A stretch of DNA of 64,000 nt from Nonomuraea roseoviolacea subsp. carminata (GCF_024172185.1 NZ_JAMZEC010000001.1:7099001-7163000), one strand, 5' to 3'; shown: positions 50,135-58,258, numbered from the stretch's first letter. Notes: generated by a model not told the origin, from the letters alone. Made by a program: numbers and translations.

Positions 50135-50166
50135 AAGGCCCTCGGCACGAGGTCACCGAGGGCCTT
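50135..50166 (-). terminator. Hairpin between early genes and the capsid unit
   Basis: AAGGCCCTCGG (50135-50145) and CCGAGGGCCTT (50156-50166) form a perfect 11-bp stem with a ten-base loop, followed on the minus strand by CTTCTTC. Only 38 bases separate it from the start of the capsid unit, so capsid expression would need read-through or a promoter upstream of the hairpin. Confidence 0.82.
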
Positions 50167-50252
50167 CAACAGCCTATGCATGGATGAGGAGAGCCGAGGT
50201 ATCTCTCCCTACTCTGTATTAGAGGGGGAAGTTTTTATTTGTGCGAGAAACC

Positions 50253-50561
50253 TCACCTCACTAGAGTTCGTATCTCCCAAAGGACATCATCACAACGTAG
50301 CGAGCAGTACGGATGGAACCTCTCGTCTTCAATCCTTGTGCCGCACGTCAGGCATAAGCCTTCGGCGAGGCGATAGCGCTCCCGCGCTTGCTCACGATCT
50401 CGTACACGCTTAGCGGCCTGACGACACTCAACCGAGCAGTACCGACGCCACGGGCCTCGGCGGCCGGAGCCAAGCTGTCGCGTCTCCTGCACCCGCTGAC
50501 TGCAGTGCCCACAGCGGAACACCTGAGTGACGTAATCGCCGATCCTGCGATGCCGGGCCAT
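50253..50561 (-). CDS. Zinc-finger-like cysteine-rich protein
   Basis: The 102-residue product has three treble-clef-like pairs: CGHCSQRV, RYCSVECRQAAKR and LCLTCGTR with YCSLRCDD. The middle pair resembles CGNR/FCS-type fingers. ATG 50561 has GGGGAG upstream; ATG 50573, overlapping the HNH stop (TAATG), is in frame and would add four residues. It is co-transcribed with the HNH nuclease and ends before the hairpin at 50135. Confidence 0.68.
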   Translation of the reverse strand: MARHRRIGDYVTQVFRCGHCSQRVQETRQLGSGRRGPWRRYCSVECRQAAKRVRDREQARERYRLAEGLCLTCGTRIEDERFHPYCSLRCDDVLWEIRTLVR

Positions 50562-50572
50562 ATCTCTCCCCA

Positions 50573-50914
50573 TTACCGCCGAGCGCGATCACGCGACGAC
50601 TTAGCCGCGTGGCACGCCCGATGGGCACTACGAAGGTTGCCGTAGTCCCAACCGCCGTTGTCGGCTACGGCGGTGACGTGATCCACCTCATTCGCACCGG
50701 CCAAACCACACAAGTAACAAACTCCAGCATCACGCTTGAGAACCGCCCTGCGGCGGCGGTTCCAATCCTTCGGCCGAGACAGATTCCTCTTGGACGTGAC
50801 TGCCCACGGCTTGCGGCGGTGGGCGGAGCACTTACCTTCGCCGCGTACGGCGATCTGATGACAACCACTCTCATTGCAAATCTTGTTAGCCAGGGCCAAC
50901 GGCCCTCCAATCAT
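50573..50914 (-). CDS. HNH endonuclease
   Basis: The product carries the complete HNH core: CYLCGLAGANEVDHVTAVADNGGWDYGNLRSAHRACH, with the zinc CxxC, DH, N and HxxxCH elements. A second cysteine cluster (CNESGCHQIAV, KCSAH) precedes it. In many phages and satellites an HNH enzyme near the capsid genes assists terminase in DNA packaging. ATG 50914 gives 113 residues; a GGAGGG inside the frame suggests that a start near LALANK (TTG) is also possible. Confidence 0.85.
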   Translation of the reverse strand: MIGGPLALANKICNESGCHQIAVRGEGKCSAHRRKPWAVTSKRNLSRPKDWNRRRRAVLKRDAGVCYLCGLAGANEVDHVTAVADNGGWDYGNLRSAHRACHAAKSSRDRARR

Positions 50915-51022
50915 ATAATTAACTATCAATCCATGGCAGCCCCAAAGGCTGCCTTGTGGTAACTAGTTGGGCCTTCCGGCTAGGGCCTCCAGGCCCCACA
51001 ACTTAAACAATGAACAACAGAT

Positions 51023-51050
51023 AGGGCCAGCCCTTTAGGAGGCTGGCCCT
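51023..51050 (-). terminator. Hairpin upstream of the HNH unit
   Basis: AGGGCCAGCC (51023-51032) and GGCTGGCCCT (51041-51050) form a perfect 10-bp stem with an eight-base loop. It follows the stop of the 51187-51648 gene on the minus strand and precedes the HNH promoter region. Confidence 0.82.
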
Positions 51051-51186
51051 ACCTATGTTCGCTCGTCGTTCCTCCTCGCCGCGGTCAACTACTTCTTATA
51101 AGAGTGAGTCCCGCATTCTCCCAGGCCACGGTGATACCGATGGACAAATGCTGTCCATGCCGACCCTCCAGGGGACCGGAAATGCG

Positions 51187-51648
51187 TTATCCGGCCTTGC
51201 GCATGGTCGCCGCTACGCCCAGCCCGTCAACCAACGCAACAGGGTCAATCCAGCCGTCTGGCGTCCATGACAAGTCGTGACCATGCTCCGGGCAGGGCAC
51301 TGGCGAATACTGAATGTCGGCATTCAGAAGCGTGAACGGAATCACCAGGCATCGCCGGTTGGACGCCGGGGCGAGAATCCCCGCCTCAATCAGATCCTTG
51401 ATCAGTCGCCCAATCTGCCGATCCGAGTAGAGGGAGGTCTCCCCTGTGCTCCGATTCATTTTGGGCACCAGCGTGCGAAGCTCCTCGGCCTCGAAGTTGG
51501 CATGCCCGCCCTGGTAGGCCCGCCCCACCGCGATCAACCACATCCGGAAGGCCGGATCGAGCATAAGAGCCTGCGCGGCCTCTTGCGCCGTCCGCCGTCG
51601 AAGCTTCCACCACTGAGGCATATAGCGAGGGTGCCGTGCAGATTTCAC
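51187..51648 (-). CDS. Winged-helix-like hypothetical protein
   Basis: The 153-residue product starts at GTG 51648, which overlaps the upstream stop (GTGA). It reads as a winged helix (YSDRQIGRLIKDLIEAGILAPASNRRCLVIP) preceded by LDPAFRMWLIAVGRAYQGGHANF and followed by an Asp/Pro-rich tail. This resembles small replication-initiator or helicase-loader proteins of phage-like elements, but no family was recognised. Confidence 0.65.
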   Translation of the reverse strand: MKSARHPRYMPQWWKLRRRTAQEAAQALMLDPAFRMWLIAVGRAYQGGHANFEAEELRTLVPKMNRSTGETSLYSDRQIGRLIKDLIEAGILAPASNRRCLVIPFTLLNADIQYSPVPCPEHGHDLSWTPDGWIDPVALVDGLGVAATMRKAG

Positions 51649-51968
51649 AGCAACTCCCCATCAGCGTGGGGTGTGCCAGTGTGCGCCTCTCCACTACCGG
51701 AGGCGTACCCGTCGTCAAAAATTCGGAAAACCATGTCGATCGCGTCGCTGTCGGCAGCCTCTTTCGTCTGCCAATCCATGAACGCCTGCCCTTGGTCCCG
51801 AAAGGGCAGCAGGGCCTTCACGATCTCAGCAAAAGTGTTTCCATCACAGATCAGGCGGATCTCCATCTGGGTGTCTGCCTCGATCAGCAAAGGGCCTCCC
51901 GCGTACGTCAGTTCCCCGTTGATGAACTCAATGTCGAATTCCTCGACGGTCTCAAACGTGTTGTTCAT
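51645..51968 (-). CDS. Small acidic hypothetical protein
   Basis: The 107-residue product (ATG 51968 after AAGGAGG, spacing five) is strongly acidic (FETVEEFDIEFINGELTYAGGPLLIEADTQMEIRLICDG). It could be a DNA-mimic or regulatory protein; no family was recognised. It is coupled to the next gene by GTGA and lies just downstream of the AlpA-type gene. Confidence 0.65.
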   Translation of the reverse strand: MNNTFETVEEFDIEFINGELTYAGGPLLIEADTQMEIRLICDGNTFAEIVKALLPFRDQGQAFMDWQTKEAADSDAIDMVFRIFDDGYASGSGEAHTGTPHADGELL

Positions 51969-52003
51969 TCGTGCCTCCTTGATGGTCATGCATTGAATTT
52001 TCT

Positions 52004-52159
52004 TCAGACGGTGTGCTTGTCCAGCCACGTCTCCACGTCCCGCCTCCGGAATCTCAGGTTCCGGCCGAACTTTTGGCCCTTCAGACCCCAAGGCTTCCAT
52101 CGGTCATAGACCGTGCTCTTGGGCACGCCCAAGTAGGCGGCCACCTCCTCCACGCTCAT
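52004..52159 (-). CDS. AlpA/excisionase-type HTH protein
   Basis: The 51-residue product (ATG 52159) is a complete MerR-like excisionase domain: SVEEVAAYLGVPKSTVYDRW, GRNLRFRRRDVETWLDKH. Such proteins act as recombination directionality factors or as AlpA-type activators of excision genes in satellites. Upstream frame extension adds a Gly/Arg-rich stretch that may or may not be translated. GGAGGA lies 12 bases before the ATG. Confidence 0.82.
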   Translation of the reverse strand: MSVEEVAAYLGVPKSTVYDRWKPWGLKGQKFGRNLRFRRRDVETWLDKHTV

Positions 52160-52361
52160 CAGTCGGTTGCTTCCTCCGCTGGCCAATCGCTCTCCTCTCG
52201 CATGCGCCAGGCGCGCGTGGCCCGAGGCTCGTGCGCCTCGCATCGTGTCCGCTGTGCAGTTCTCAAGGGCATGCCCGTGACCGCCCGGACCGGGCGTGGC
52301 CTGGCGGCGCTTCCCGGCCCGGCGCGGCGGGCACACGACAGACTGGCAATACATGGGTAGC

Positions 52362-52423
52362 TTGTCAATATACCTATATAGGTGACTTGTCAGATCAACT
52401 GCTTATCCGTAGATTGATACGCA
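52362..52423 (+). promoter_or_regulatory. Promoter and palindrome before the regulator-integrase operon
   Basis: TTGTCA (52387-52392), 17 bp, then TAGATT (52410-52415) fit a -35/-10 pair whose transcript would begin at or next to ATG 52423, giving a leaderless mRNA. Upstream is a perfect 12-bp palindrome ACCTATATAGGT (52372-52383), flanked by a second TTGTCA (52362-52367). The A/T-rich stretch stands out from the surroundings. Confidence 0.6.
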
Positions 52424-53010
52424 TGACAGACCACACTGACGAACCCCAGGCACAGCACGGCCAGGCCACCACCGAGGTTGGCCCCTGGCTCGTCACCTAC
52501 GCCTGGACCGACGACGCATCACAGGGAGGCCCCATGGAGTTGTCCATCAGGCCCAGGCCGGACGCAGACCCCGCAGAACTGGCGCGCGGGATCACCACAA
52601 GCACGCTGCGCGCGATCCCTCTCGCGAACGTCATCGAAGCCCGTAAGAAGGCCCAGGCGACCAACCAGCAGCGTCACAACTTCGTCCTGCACGCCGCCAC
52701 ACGAGAGATCAGGCGAATGGTCGAGGAAGATCCCCGACCCGGCAGCCGAGGACGACCGGATCTGTTCTACGTGATGGTCGCCTTCGCCTACGCAATCCAG
52801 GCCCTGCGCTCCAAGAGCCCCGTCAACGCACTGGCGCAAGCGACCGGAGCCGACCGGCGGACTGCCGAGAACTGGATCCGCCTCGCAAGGGAACGGGGCA
52901 TGATCAGCGCCCCCACGCCGGGCATGCCGGGCGGAAAGTGGACCCCCAAGGCTGAACAGGTTCTCACCGAGTACATGGCCCAATCCAAGGAAGACGAGGG
53001 AACTAACTAA
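52423..53010 (+). CDS. HTH-type protein upstream of the integrase
   Basis: The 195-residue product (ATG 52423) has a beta-rich N-terminal half (GPWLVTYAWTDDASQGGPMELSIRPRP, DPAELARGITTSTLRAI) and a C-terminal helix-turn-helix (SPVNALAQATGADRRTAENWIRLARERGMI). It precedes the integrase by one base and is probably co-transcribed with it. A role in control of excision or of its own promoter through ACCTATATAGGT is inference. Confidence 0.68.
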   Translation: MTDHTDEPQAQHGQATTEVGPWLVTYAWTDDASQGGPMELSIRPRPDADPAELARGITTSTLRAIPLANVIEARKKAQATNQQRHNFVLHAATREIRRMVEEDPRPGSRGRPDLFYVMVAFAYAIQALRSKSPVNALAQATGADRRTAENWIRLARERGMISAPTPGMPGGKWTPKAEQVLTEYMAQSKEDEGTN

Positions 53011-53011
53011 C

Positions 53012-54217
53012 GTGGCCAGCCTGATCAAGAAATGCGAGTGCGCCGACACCAAAGCCGGGCGCACACTCGACCTCCGTAAGGCCGACGACCGCAAGAGCGC
53101 CGAACGATCCTGGAACAAGTGCGGACACTCCTGGGTGGTCCGCTACCGCCTCGGCGGGCGCGACGCCAAACAACAAGAGCAGTCCTACCCCCACCACATG
53201 CGCAAGGACGCCGAAGCGTTCATCCTGGAAATCAAGTCCGACAAGGTCAGCGGCTTACGCCGCGTCATCGACCCCAAAGCCGGGAAGGTCGTCTTCTCCG
53301 ACTACGCCGACAAATGGCTCGCCGGACGCGTACTCAAGCCCAACACCTTGGAGCGCTACCGCTCCTACCTCCGCAACCACATCAAACCCGCCCTCGGCCA
53401 CCTCAAGCTCAGCGCCATCAAGCGCCAGCACGTCAAAGACCTCATCGCCAAGATGCGGAACGACGGCTACGCCGCCAGCACGATCAACGGCTGCTACGCC
53501 GTACTCAACTCCGTGCTTGATGAAGCAGTGCGAGACAAGCTGCTCACCGACTCCCCATGCACAGAGATCGAACTCCCCTCAGCGGTCGGGAAGAAGGACT
53601 TCTACGTCCCCACCTGGGCGCAGATCGCCACGCTCGCCGACGCCATGCCAGCAGACTGGGCGGCGGCCATCTGGCTCATGGCCGGATGCGGCCTACGCAT
53701 CGGCGAAGCACTCGCCTTCAACGAAGACTGCCTCCTCTTCGGCGGCCGGAGGATCAGGATCTCCCAGCAGGTCACCCAGAAACACGGCCTCGGCCCGCTC
53801 AAACACCGCGAGGAAGGCGAATACCGAGACGCTCCCCTCCCGCCCTTCGTCAACGCCGTCACCACCGCACACCTCGACACGCACGGCACCAACCCAGACG
53901 GCTACCTCTTCCAGGGCCGCAAGAACCCGTACGTCAACCACGAGGTGTTCCGGGTCAAGTTCAAGGCAGCCCTGAAGGCGGCGGGCATGCCCGAGGACTT
54001 CACCATCCACGGCCTCCGCCACGCCTACGCCTCCATGCAACTCTCCCAGGGCATCCCGATCACGGACCTGTCCCACTGGCTCGGCCACAAGGACATCAAC
54101 GAGACCTACAAGACCTACGCCCACCTACTGGAGGAGGCATGGGATCGCGCCCTTGAGGTCATGGAAACGGCCTACCAGGAGGCCATCACGCCCGTTGAAG
54201 ATCGCGCGGCGTGCTGA
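53012..54217 (+). CDS. Tyrosine recombinase (integrase)
   Basis: The 401-residue product (GTG 53012) has an N-terminal zinc-binding-like AP2 segment (KKCEC, NKCGHSW), a SAM-like core-binding domain (residues about 95-185) and the catalytic domain with R229 (GCGLRIGEAL), H333-R336 (HGLRHAYAS), H359 (WLGHKD) and Y369 (YKTYAHL). It is the integrase of the element and lies 67 bases from attR, the usual arrangement for tRNA-targeting recombinases. Confidence 0.97.
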   Translation: MASLIKKCECADTKAGRTLDLRKADDRKSAERSWNKCGHSWVVRYRLGGRDAKQQEQSYPHHMRKDAEAFILEIKSDKVSGLRRVIDPKAGKVVFSDYADKWLAGRVLKPNTLERYRSYLRNHIKPALGHLKLSAIKRQHVKDLIAKMRNDGYAASTINGCYAVLNSVLDEAVRDKLLTDSPCTEIELPSAVGKKDFYVPTWAQIATLADAMPADWAAAIWLMAGCGLRIGEALAFNEDCLLFGGRRIRISQQVTQKHGLGPLKHREEGEYRDAPLPPFVNAVTTAHLDTHGTNPDGYLFQGRKNPYVNHEVFRVKFKAALKAAGMPEDFTIHGLRHAYASMQLSQGIPITDLSHWLGHKDINETYKTYAHLLEEAWDRALEVMETAYQEAITPVEDRAAC

Positions 54218-54284
54218 CTATGTGCTGACTTCAGGAGGCCCCAATGGGCTGTCTACCTGGGACGTTTGCTCCCAGATGGCACAT

Positions 54285-54302
54285 TCCCAGTATCGTCCAC
54301 CA
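54285..54302 (+). repeat. attR of the integrated element
   Basis: TCCCAGTATCGTCCACCA is the exact repeat of 41177-41194 (attL). It marks the right boundary of the element; the displaced original tRNA 3' end is preserved here. Confidence 0.92.
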
Positions 54303-54325
54303 CGCTGACGGCACAGCGGACGAAG

Positions 54326-54362
54326 CCCCAGCTCACGGCGGAAGCCGGGAGCTGGGGTTTTT
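54326..54362 (+). terminator. Original tRNA-Val terminator, beyond attR
   Basis: CCCCAGCTC (54326-54334) and GAGCTGGGG (54349-54357) form a stem followed by TTTTT. It shares GCCCCAGCTCACGGC with the terminator after attL and was probably the terminator of the tRNA cluster before integration. Confidence 0.85.
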
Positions 54363-54454
54363 CGCTGTCCCGGGTCGCTCGCTCCAGCGGCCGTGCCGGC
54401 CGATGCCGTATGTGCACGAGACCGGCGTCGTTCAGTCGCGCCGGCGTGGCCGCG

Positions 54455-54802
54455 TCATCCGGCGTCGCGGGGCGGATCTTCGCTGACTCGGTTATGGAGG
54501 GACGGTGGCCTTGATCCACGCGTGGCGCCACCGGATGTCTCCGGCTCCTCGCCGAAGGTGATCACGATGTACCGGCCGTTGGCGTAGCTGACCACGGGAC
54601 GCCCTAGCAGGTCGCCCACCCTGCGGGCCACGCCCTGGAACACCTCCGTCATCTCCGGCGTGTCGGCGCTCACCCGGAACCGGCCCCCGGACCTCAGGTG
54701 CTCGGCGACGAGAGGGACGAAGTTCGCCTCGGCCCGGGTCCTCTCCTCCGCGCTGAGCGGGGTGCGCCGGGCGGCGGGCTGCGTGCCGGGAGGGTGCGTC
54801 AT
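54455..54802 (-). CDS. Hypothetical protein
   Basis: The 115-residue product (ATG 54802) contains LSAEERTRAEANFVPLVAEHLRSGGRFRVSAD and YANGRYIVITFGEEPE, a small alpha/beta domain; no family was recognised. It lies just outside the element and is divergent from the beta-lactamase gene. Confidence 0.6.
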   Translation of the reverse strand: MTHPPGTQPAARRTPLSAEERTRAEANFVPLVAEHLRSGGRFRVSADTPEMTEVFQGVARRVGDLLGRPVVSYANGRYIVITFGEEPETSGGATRGSRPPSLHNRVSEDPPRDAG

Positions 54803-54970
54803 GGCTGATCTCCACGTGGTCGTCAGGGGGCCTCCAGCATGCCATCCGGCGCTCCCATATCCGTTTCCGTATGAGAAGCCGGCCCATATCGGTATTGGAC
54901 AGATTGATCGGCTCTCTGGTCTGCTCTTCTGCGCACGGAGATCGCAACGAGCGACCAAGGGAGCACCCGC

Positions 54971-55930
54971 ATGCGACATGTCCACCCCCTACGGAAAGTC
55001 CTGACGAGGCTGGGAGCGCCGCTTCTGGCGATCTCCACGGTCTTCGCCGGGGCGGTCGTCAGCGCGGGACCCCCCGCGGTCGCCGCCGTGGCCGCGCAGC
55101 CGCCCGGCGTCACGGCAGGCGACGTCGCCCGGCGGCTGCGCGAGCTGGAGACCGCCTACCACGGGCGCATCGGCGCGTTCGCCATCGACACGGGCACCGG
55201 GAAGACCCTCGCCTACCGGGCGCACGAGCGGTTCCCCAGCCGTTCCACGTTCAAGGCGATCGTGTGCGGCGCGATCCTCGACAAGGCGCGCCGGACCGAC
55301 CCGGGCCTGCTGGAGCGGACCCTGCGGTGGACGAAGGACGACGTCGTCGTCGACTCGCCGATCACCGGCCTGCAGGAGAACATCGACAACGGCATGACCG
55401 TCGAGCGGCTGTGCCACGCGGCCATCACGGTCAGCGACAACACGGCCGGCAACCTTTTGCTCAAGCAGATCGGCGGACCCGCCGGCCTGACCCGCTACTA
55501 CCGCTCCCTCGGCGACCCGATCGGCCGGCTGGACCGCTGGGAGCCCGAGCTCAACGACTGGAAGCCGGGCGAGCGGCGCGACACGATCATGCCCGCGCTC
55601 ATGGCCCGGAACCTCCAGAAGATCACCCTGGGCGGCGCCCTGAAGGCCGAGGACCGCGACCGGCTGAACGGCTGGCTGCGCGCCAGCGTCACCGGGACCA
55701 AGCGCATCCGCGCCGGGCTTCCGGCCGACTGGACGGTCGGCGACAAGACCGGGGGCGGCGCCGGAGCGTACGCGCCCGGCAGCGACATCGCGGTCGCCTG
55801 GCCGCCCACCGGCGCGCCGATCGTCATCGCCGTCTACACCAACCGCACCGACCCGGACGCCACGATGGACAACGGCGTGGTCTCCGCGACGGCGTCCGTG
55901 CTGGCGCGCGGCCTCGGAAGGATGCCGTAA
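54971..55930 (+). CDS. Class A beta-lactamase
   Basis: The 319-residue product has a signal peptide (cleavage near residue 41-42) and all class A motifs: S92-T-F-K95, S155-D-N157, E191-x-x-L-N195 and K259-T-G261, in the normal spacing. It hydrolyses beta-lactams outside the membrane. No repressor or BlaR-type sensor gene is adjacent, so expression is probably constitutive or controlled elsewhere. ATG 54971 was chosen. Confidence 0.95.
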   Translation: MRHVHPLRKVLTRLGAPLLAISTVFAGAVVSAGPPAVAAVAAQPPGVTAGDVARRLRELETAYHGRIGAFAIDTGTGKTLAYRAHERFPSRSTFKAIVCGAILDKARRTDPGLLERTLRWTKDDVVVDSPITGLQENIDNGMTVERLCHAAITVSDNTAGNLLLKQIGGPAGLTRYYRSLGDPIGRLDRWEPELNDWKPGERRDTIMPALMARNLQKITLGGALKAEDRDRLNGWLRASVTGTKRIRAGLPADWTVGDKTGGGAGAYAPGSDIAVAWPPTGAPIVIAVYTNRTDPDATMDNGVVSATASVLARGLGRMP

Positions 55931-55954
55931 CCGGCATAAGGCCCCCGGGCGCCC

Positions 55955-56842
55955 TCAAGAGGCGGAGTCGTCGAAGCTGGCGTAGTAGGAGGCGGCCATG
56001 TCGTCGCCGCCGTGGCCCTGGGCGGCGGCCCGGCGGAAGCGCTCGGCGCCCGCCGCCGCCACGTCGAGCCGGACCCCGGCCCCCTCGCCGGCCTGGACGA
56101 TCAGCCGGGCGTCCTTCTCCGCCGTGGAGACGGCGAAGCTGGGCGAGCTGAGGTCGCCGTTCAGGATGAGCGCGGACTTGGCGCGCAGGTAGCCCATGTC
56201 GAGCGGCCCGCCCTCGACCGCGTCCAGCAGGCCCTGAGGATCCACCCCCAGGGCCTTGGCGAGGGACAGCGCCTCGGCCGTGCCGTGGGTGACGGCCAGG
56301 ACCCAGCTGTTGACGACCAGCTTGAGGCGCGTCGCGCTCGCCCGCGCGCCGTCCTCGCCGGTCCAGACCGTACGGCTGCCGACGGCCTCGAAGACCGGCC
56401 GCACGGCGTCGCGTGCCTCGGCGGGACCCGCCGCCAGCACGACGAGCTGCCCGGCCTCGGCCGGCTGCTTGGTGCCGAGCACCGGCGCGTCGAAGAACGC
56501 CAGCCCCTGCTCGTCGGCGAAGGCGGCCAGCTCGCCGACGGCCTCGACCCCGGCGGTCGTGGACTGCGCCCACGCCATGCCGGGACGCAGGGACGGCGCC
56601 GCCTGGCGCATCGCGTCGAGCGTCGCCGGGCCGTCGTACAGGATGGTGAGCACGACGTCGGCGCCCTCCACCGCCTCGGCCGGGGTGCCGGCGACGTGGG
56701 CGCCCTCGGCGGCCAGGGGCTCGGCCTTGGCGCGCGTCCGGTTCCAGACGCGGACCCGGTGGCCCGCCCGGGCGAGGTTGCGGGCCATGGCGGCGCCCAT
56801 GATCCCGGTGCCGAGAACGCTCACGGTGATGGCGTCGGCCAT
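55955..56842 (-). CDS. NAD(P)-dependent beta-hydroxyacid dehydrogenase family protein
   Basis: The 295-residue product has the dinucleotide motif VLGTGIMGAAMARNLARAGHRV, then VVLTILYDGPATLDAM, the FFDAPVLGTKQPAEAGQLVVLAAG signature and a catalytic Lys in LKLVVNSWVLAVTHGTAEAL. Family members oxidise or reduce short hydroxyacids, and some are imine reductases. ATG 56842 has AGGAGG seven bases upstream. It is convergent with the beta-lactamase gene. Confidence 0.92.
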   Translation of the reverse strand: MADAITVSVLGTGIMGAAMARNLARAGHRVRVWNRTRAKAEPLAAEGAHVAGTPAEAVEGADVVLTILYDGPATLDAMRQAAPSLRPGMAWAQSTTAGVEAVGELAAFADEQGLAFFDAPVLGTKQPAEAGQLVVLAAGPAEARDAVRPVFEAVGSRTVWTGEDGARASATRLKLVVNSWVLAVTHGTAEALSLAKALGVDPQGLLDAVEGGPLDMGYLRAKSALILNGDLSSPSFAVSTAEKDARLIVQAGEGAGVRLDVAAAGAERFRRAAAQGHGGDDMAASYYASFDDSAS

Positions 56843-56936
56843 GACGCGACCTCCTGCTGCTGACGGCGCCACACGGTGGCGGATCCGGTCCGGTCCGATG
56901 CCCTTCGACCGTATCGGATGCGCCGATCAGGCCCGG

Positions 56937-58106
56937 TCAGCGGCCCGCCGGCTGGGGGAGGGGCAGCGAGGGGCCGGCGTCCGGCGTGAACAGGTGGCGG
57001 TCGAGGTGGTCCACCGCGTAGTCGATGGCCCCCATCACCACGCACTCGTCGCCCAGCGCCGACGCCCGCACCTCGGGCATGCGCAGGCACGCCCGCTCCA
57101 GCCGCTCGCGCAGCGGCCCGAGCAGCACGTCGGCCGAGCGGGAGAAGCCGCCGCCGAGCACCACGACCTGCGGGTCGAGCAGCAGCACCATCGCGGCCGT
57201 GCCCACGGCCAGGTCGTCCACGTACCGGCCGACGGCCGCCAGGGCCGCCGGGTCGCCGTCGCGGGCCGCCGCCAGCGTGAAGCCGGCCGCGTCCTCCTCG
57301 GGCGTGCCGGGCGGGACGACCGCGCAGGCGTTGAGGTGGTCGGGGGCGTCGTACCAGCGGGCCTCCGGCAGCATGACGATCTCCCCGGCCGCCGCGCCGA
57401 ACCCCCGGTGGACCTTCCCGTCGATGATGAGGCCGGTGCCCATGCGCCGTCCCACGTGCAGGAACACCACGTCGCGCGCCCCCAGGGCGGCGCCGCGGCG
57501 GGCCTCGGCGAGGGCGGCCAGTCGGCTGTCGTTCTCCACCAGCACCTCGCACGGGAACATGCGCGCCAGCTCGCCCGCCAGGTCCAGGCCGCTCCAGGCG
57601 GGGATCGCGGCCGAAAACTGCACGCGGCCCTCGGGCGAGACGACGCCGGTGGTGCCGGCCGCCACGAGCCACAGGTCGGACACGGCCCGGCCGCTGAGCG
57701 CCAGGCAGCCGGACACCGCGCGCTCGATCGCGGCCAGCCGCTCCTCCAGCGGGTCGTCGGGGCGTACGGGCTGGCGGGTCTCGGCGAGGATCTCGCCGTC
57801 CAGGTCGGAGAGCGCGGCCCGGATGTTGTGCCCTCCTATGTCGACTCCCACGAGGTGCCCGCAGTCGGCGCGGAAGCGGTAGCGGCGGGCCGGCCGGCCC
57901 ATGGTGCCGGGGCTCGGCGGCACCTCCTCCACCCAGCCCAGCCCGGCCAGCTCGTCCACGACCTCCTTGGTGGACGGCCGCGACAGGCCCGTCCGCTCGG
58001 CCAGCGCGGTCAGGGTGAGCGGCCCGGCCTCGCGCAGCGCCCTGATCGCGGCCAGCGCGTTGAGCTGCCTGAGCCGCGACAGGTCGCCGCCGCGGACGTT
58101 CGCCAT
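56937..58106 (-). CDS. ROK-family transcriptional regulator
   Basis: The 389-residue product has an N-terminal winged helix (LREAGPLTLTALAERTGLSRPSTKEVVDEL) and a ROK sugar-kinase-like domain (VGVDIGGHNIRAALSDLDG, VENDSRLAALAEARRGAA, GFGAAAGEIV, VVLGGGFSRSADVL). The zinc-binding cysteine cluster of active kinases is degenerate, so it is a regulator responding to a sugar. It is divergent from the GH36/ABC operon and probably represses it. Confidence 0.92.
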   Translation of the reverse strand: MANVRGGDLSRLRQLNALAAIRALREAGPLTLTALAERTGLSRPSTKEVVDELAGLGWVEEVPPSPGTMGRPARRYRFRADCGHLVGVDIGGHNIRAALSDLDGEILAETRQPVRPDDPLEERLAAIERAVSGCLALSGRAVSDLWLVAAGTTGVVSPEGRVQFSAAIPAWSGLDLAGELARMFPCEVLVENDSRLAALAEARRGAALGARDVVFLHVGRRMGTGLIIDGKVHRGFGAAAGEIVMLPEARWYDAPDHLNACAVVPPGTPEEDAAGFTLAAARDGDPAALAAVGRYVDDLAVGTAAMVLLLDPQVVVLGGGFSRSADVLLGPLRERLERACLRMPEVRASALGDECVVMGAIDYAVDHLDRHLFTPDAGPSLPLPQPAGR

Positions 58107-58170
58107 CGCCGCTCCTAATGTAGGTCTCCTCTGTAACTGGCCATTATGCCAGCGTTCACCACCGGAGCAC

Positions 58171-58258
58171 CCCACGTAGTGGGCGGCCATATCGTGCAAT
58201 ATCGGGCATTGACCCTGCCGATCACGCAGTGCTACTAATGAAGCGCTCCTTCGTAAGT
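58171..58258 (+). promoter_or_regulatory. Promoter and operator candidates of the sugar operon
   Basis: TTGACC (58209-58214), 18 bp, then TACTAA (58233-58238) form a good promoter. An imperfect inverted repeat with arms ACTAATGAAG and CTTCGTAAGT (58234-58258) covers the -10 and start region, ideal for ROK repression. CCCAC-GTA-GTGGG (58171-58183) is a further palindrome upstream. Confidence 0.6.

Larger units (their letters stand above)
41195..54302. mobile_element. tRNA-Val-integrated, capsid-bearing phage-satellite-like element
   Basis: The element is bounded by perfect 18-bp repeats. Plus-strand left arm: a small protein, DUF6879, DUF5753 XRE regulator and three accessory genes, then an inserted IS. 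Minus-strand body: a replication protein, major capsid and scaffold candidates, small proteins, a zinc-finger protein, HNH nuclease, two replication-like small genes and an AlpA-type protein. Right arm: a regulator and the tyrosine integrase beside attR. There is no recognised portal, terminase, protease or tail gene, which fits a satellite depending on a helper phage better than a full prophage. Confidence 0.8.
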
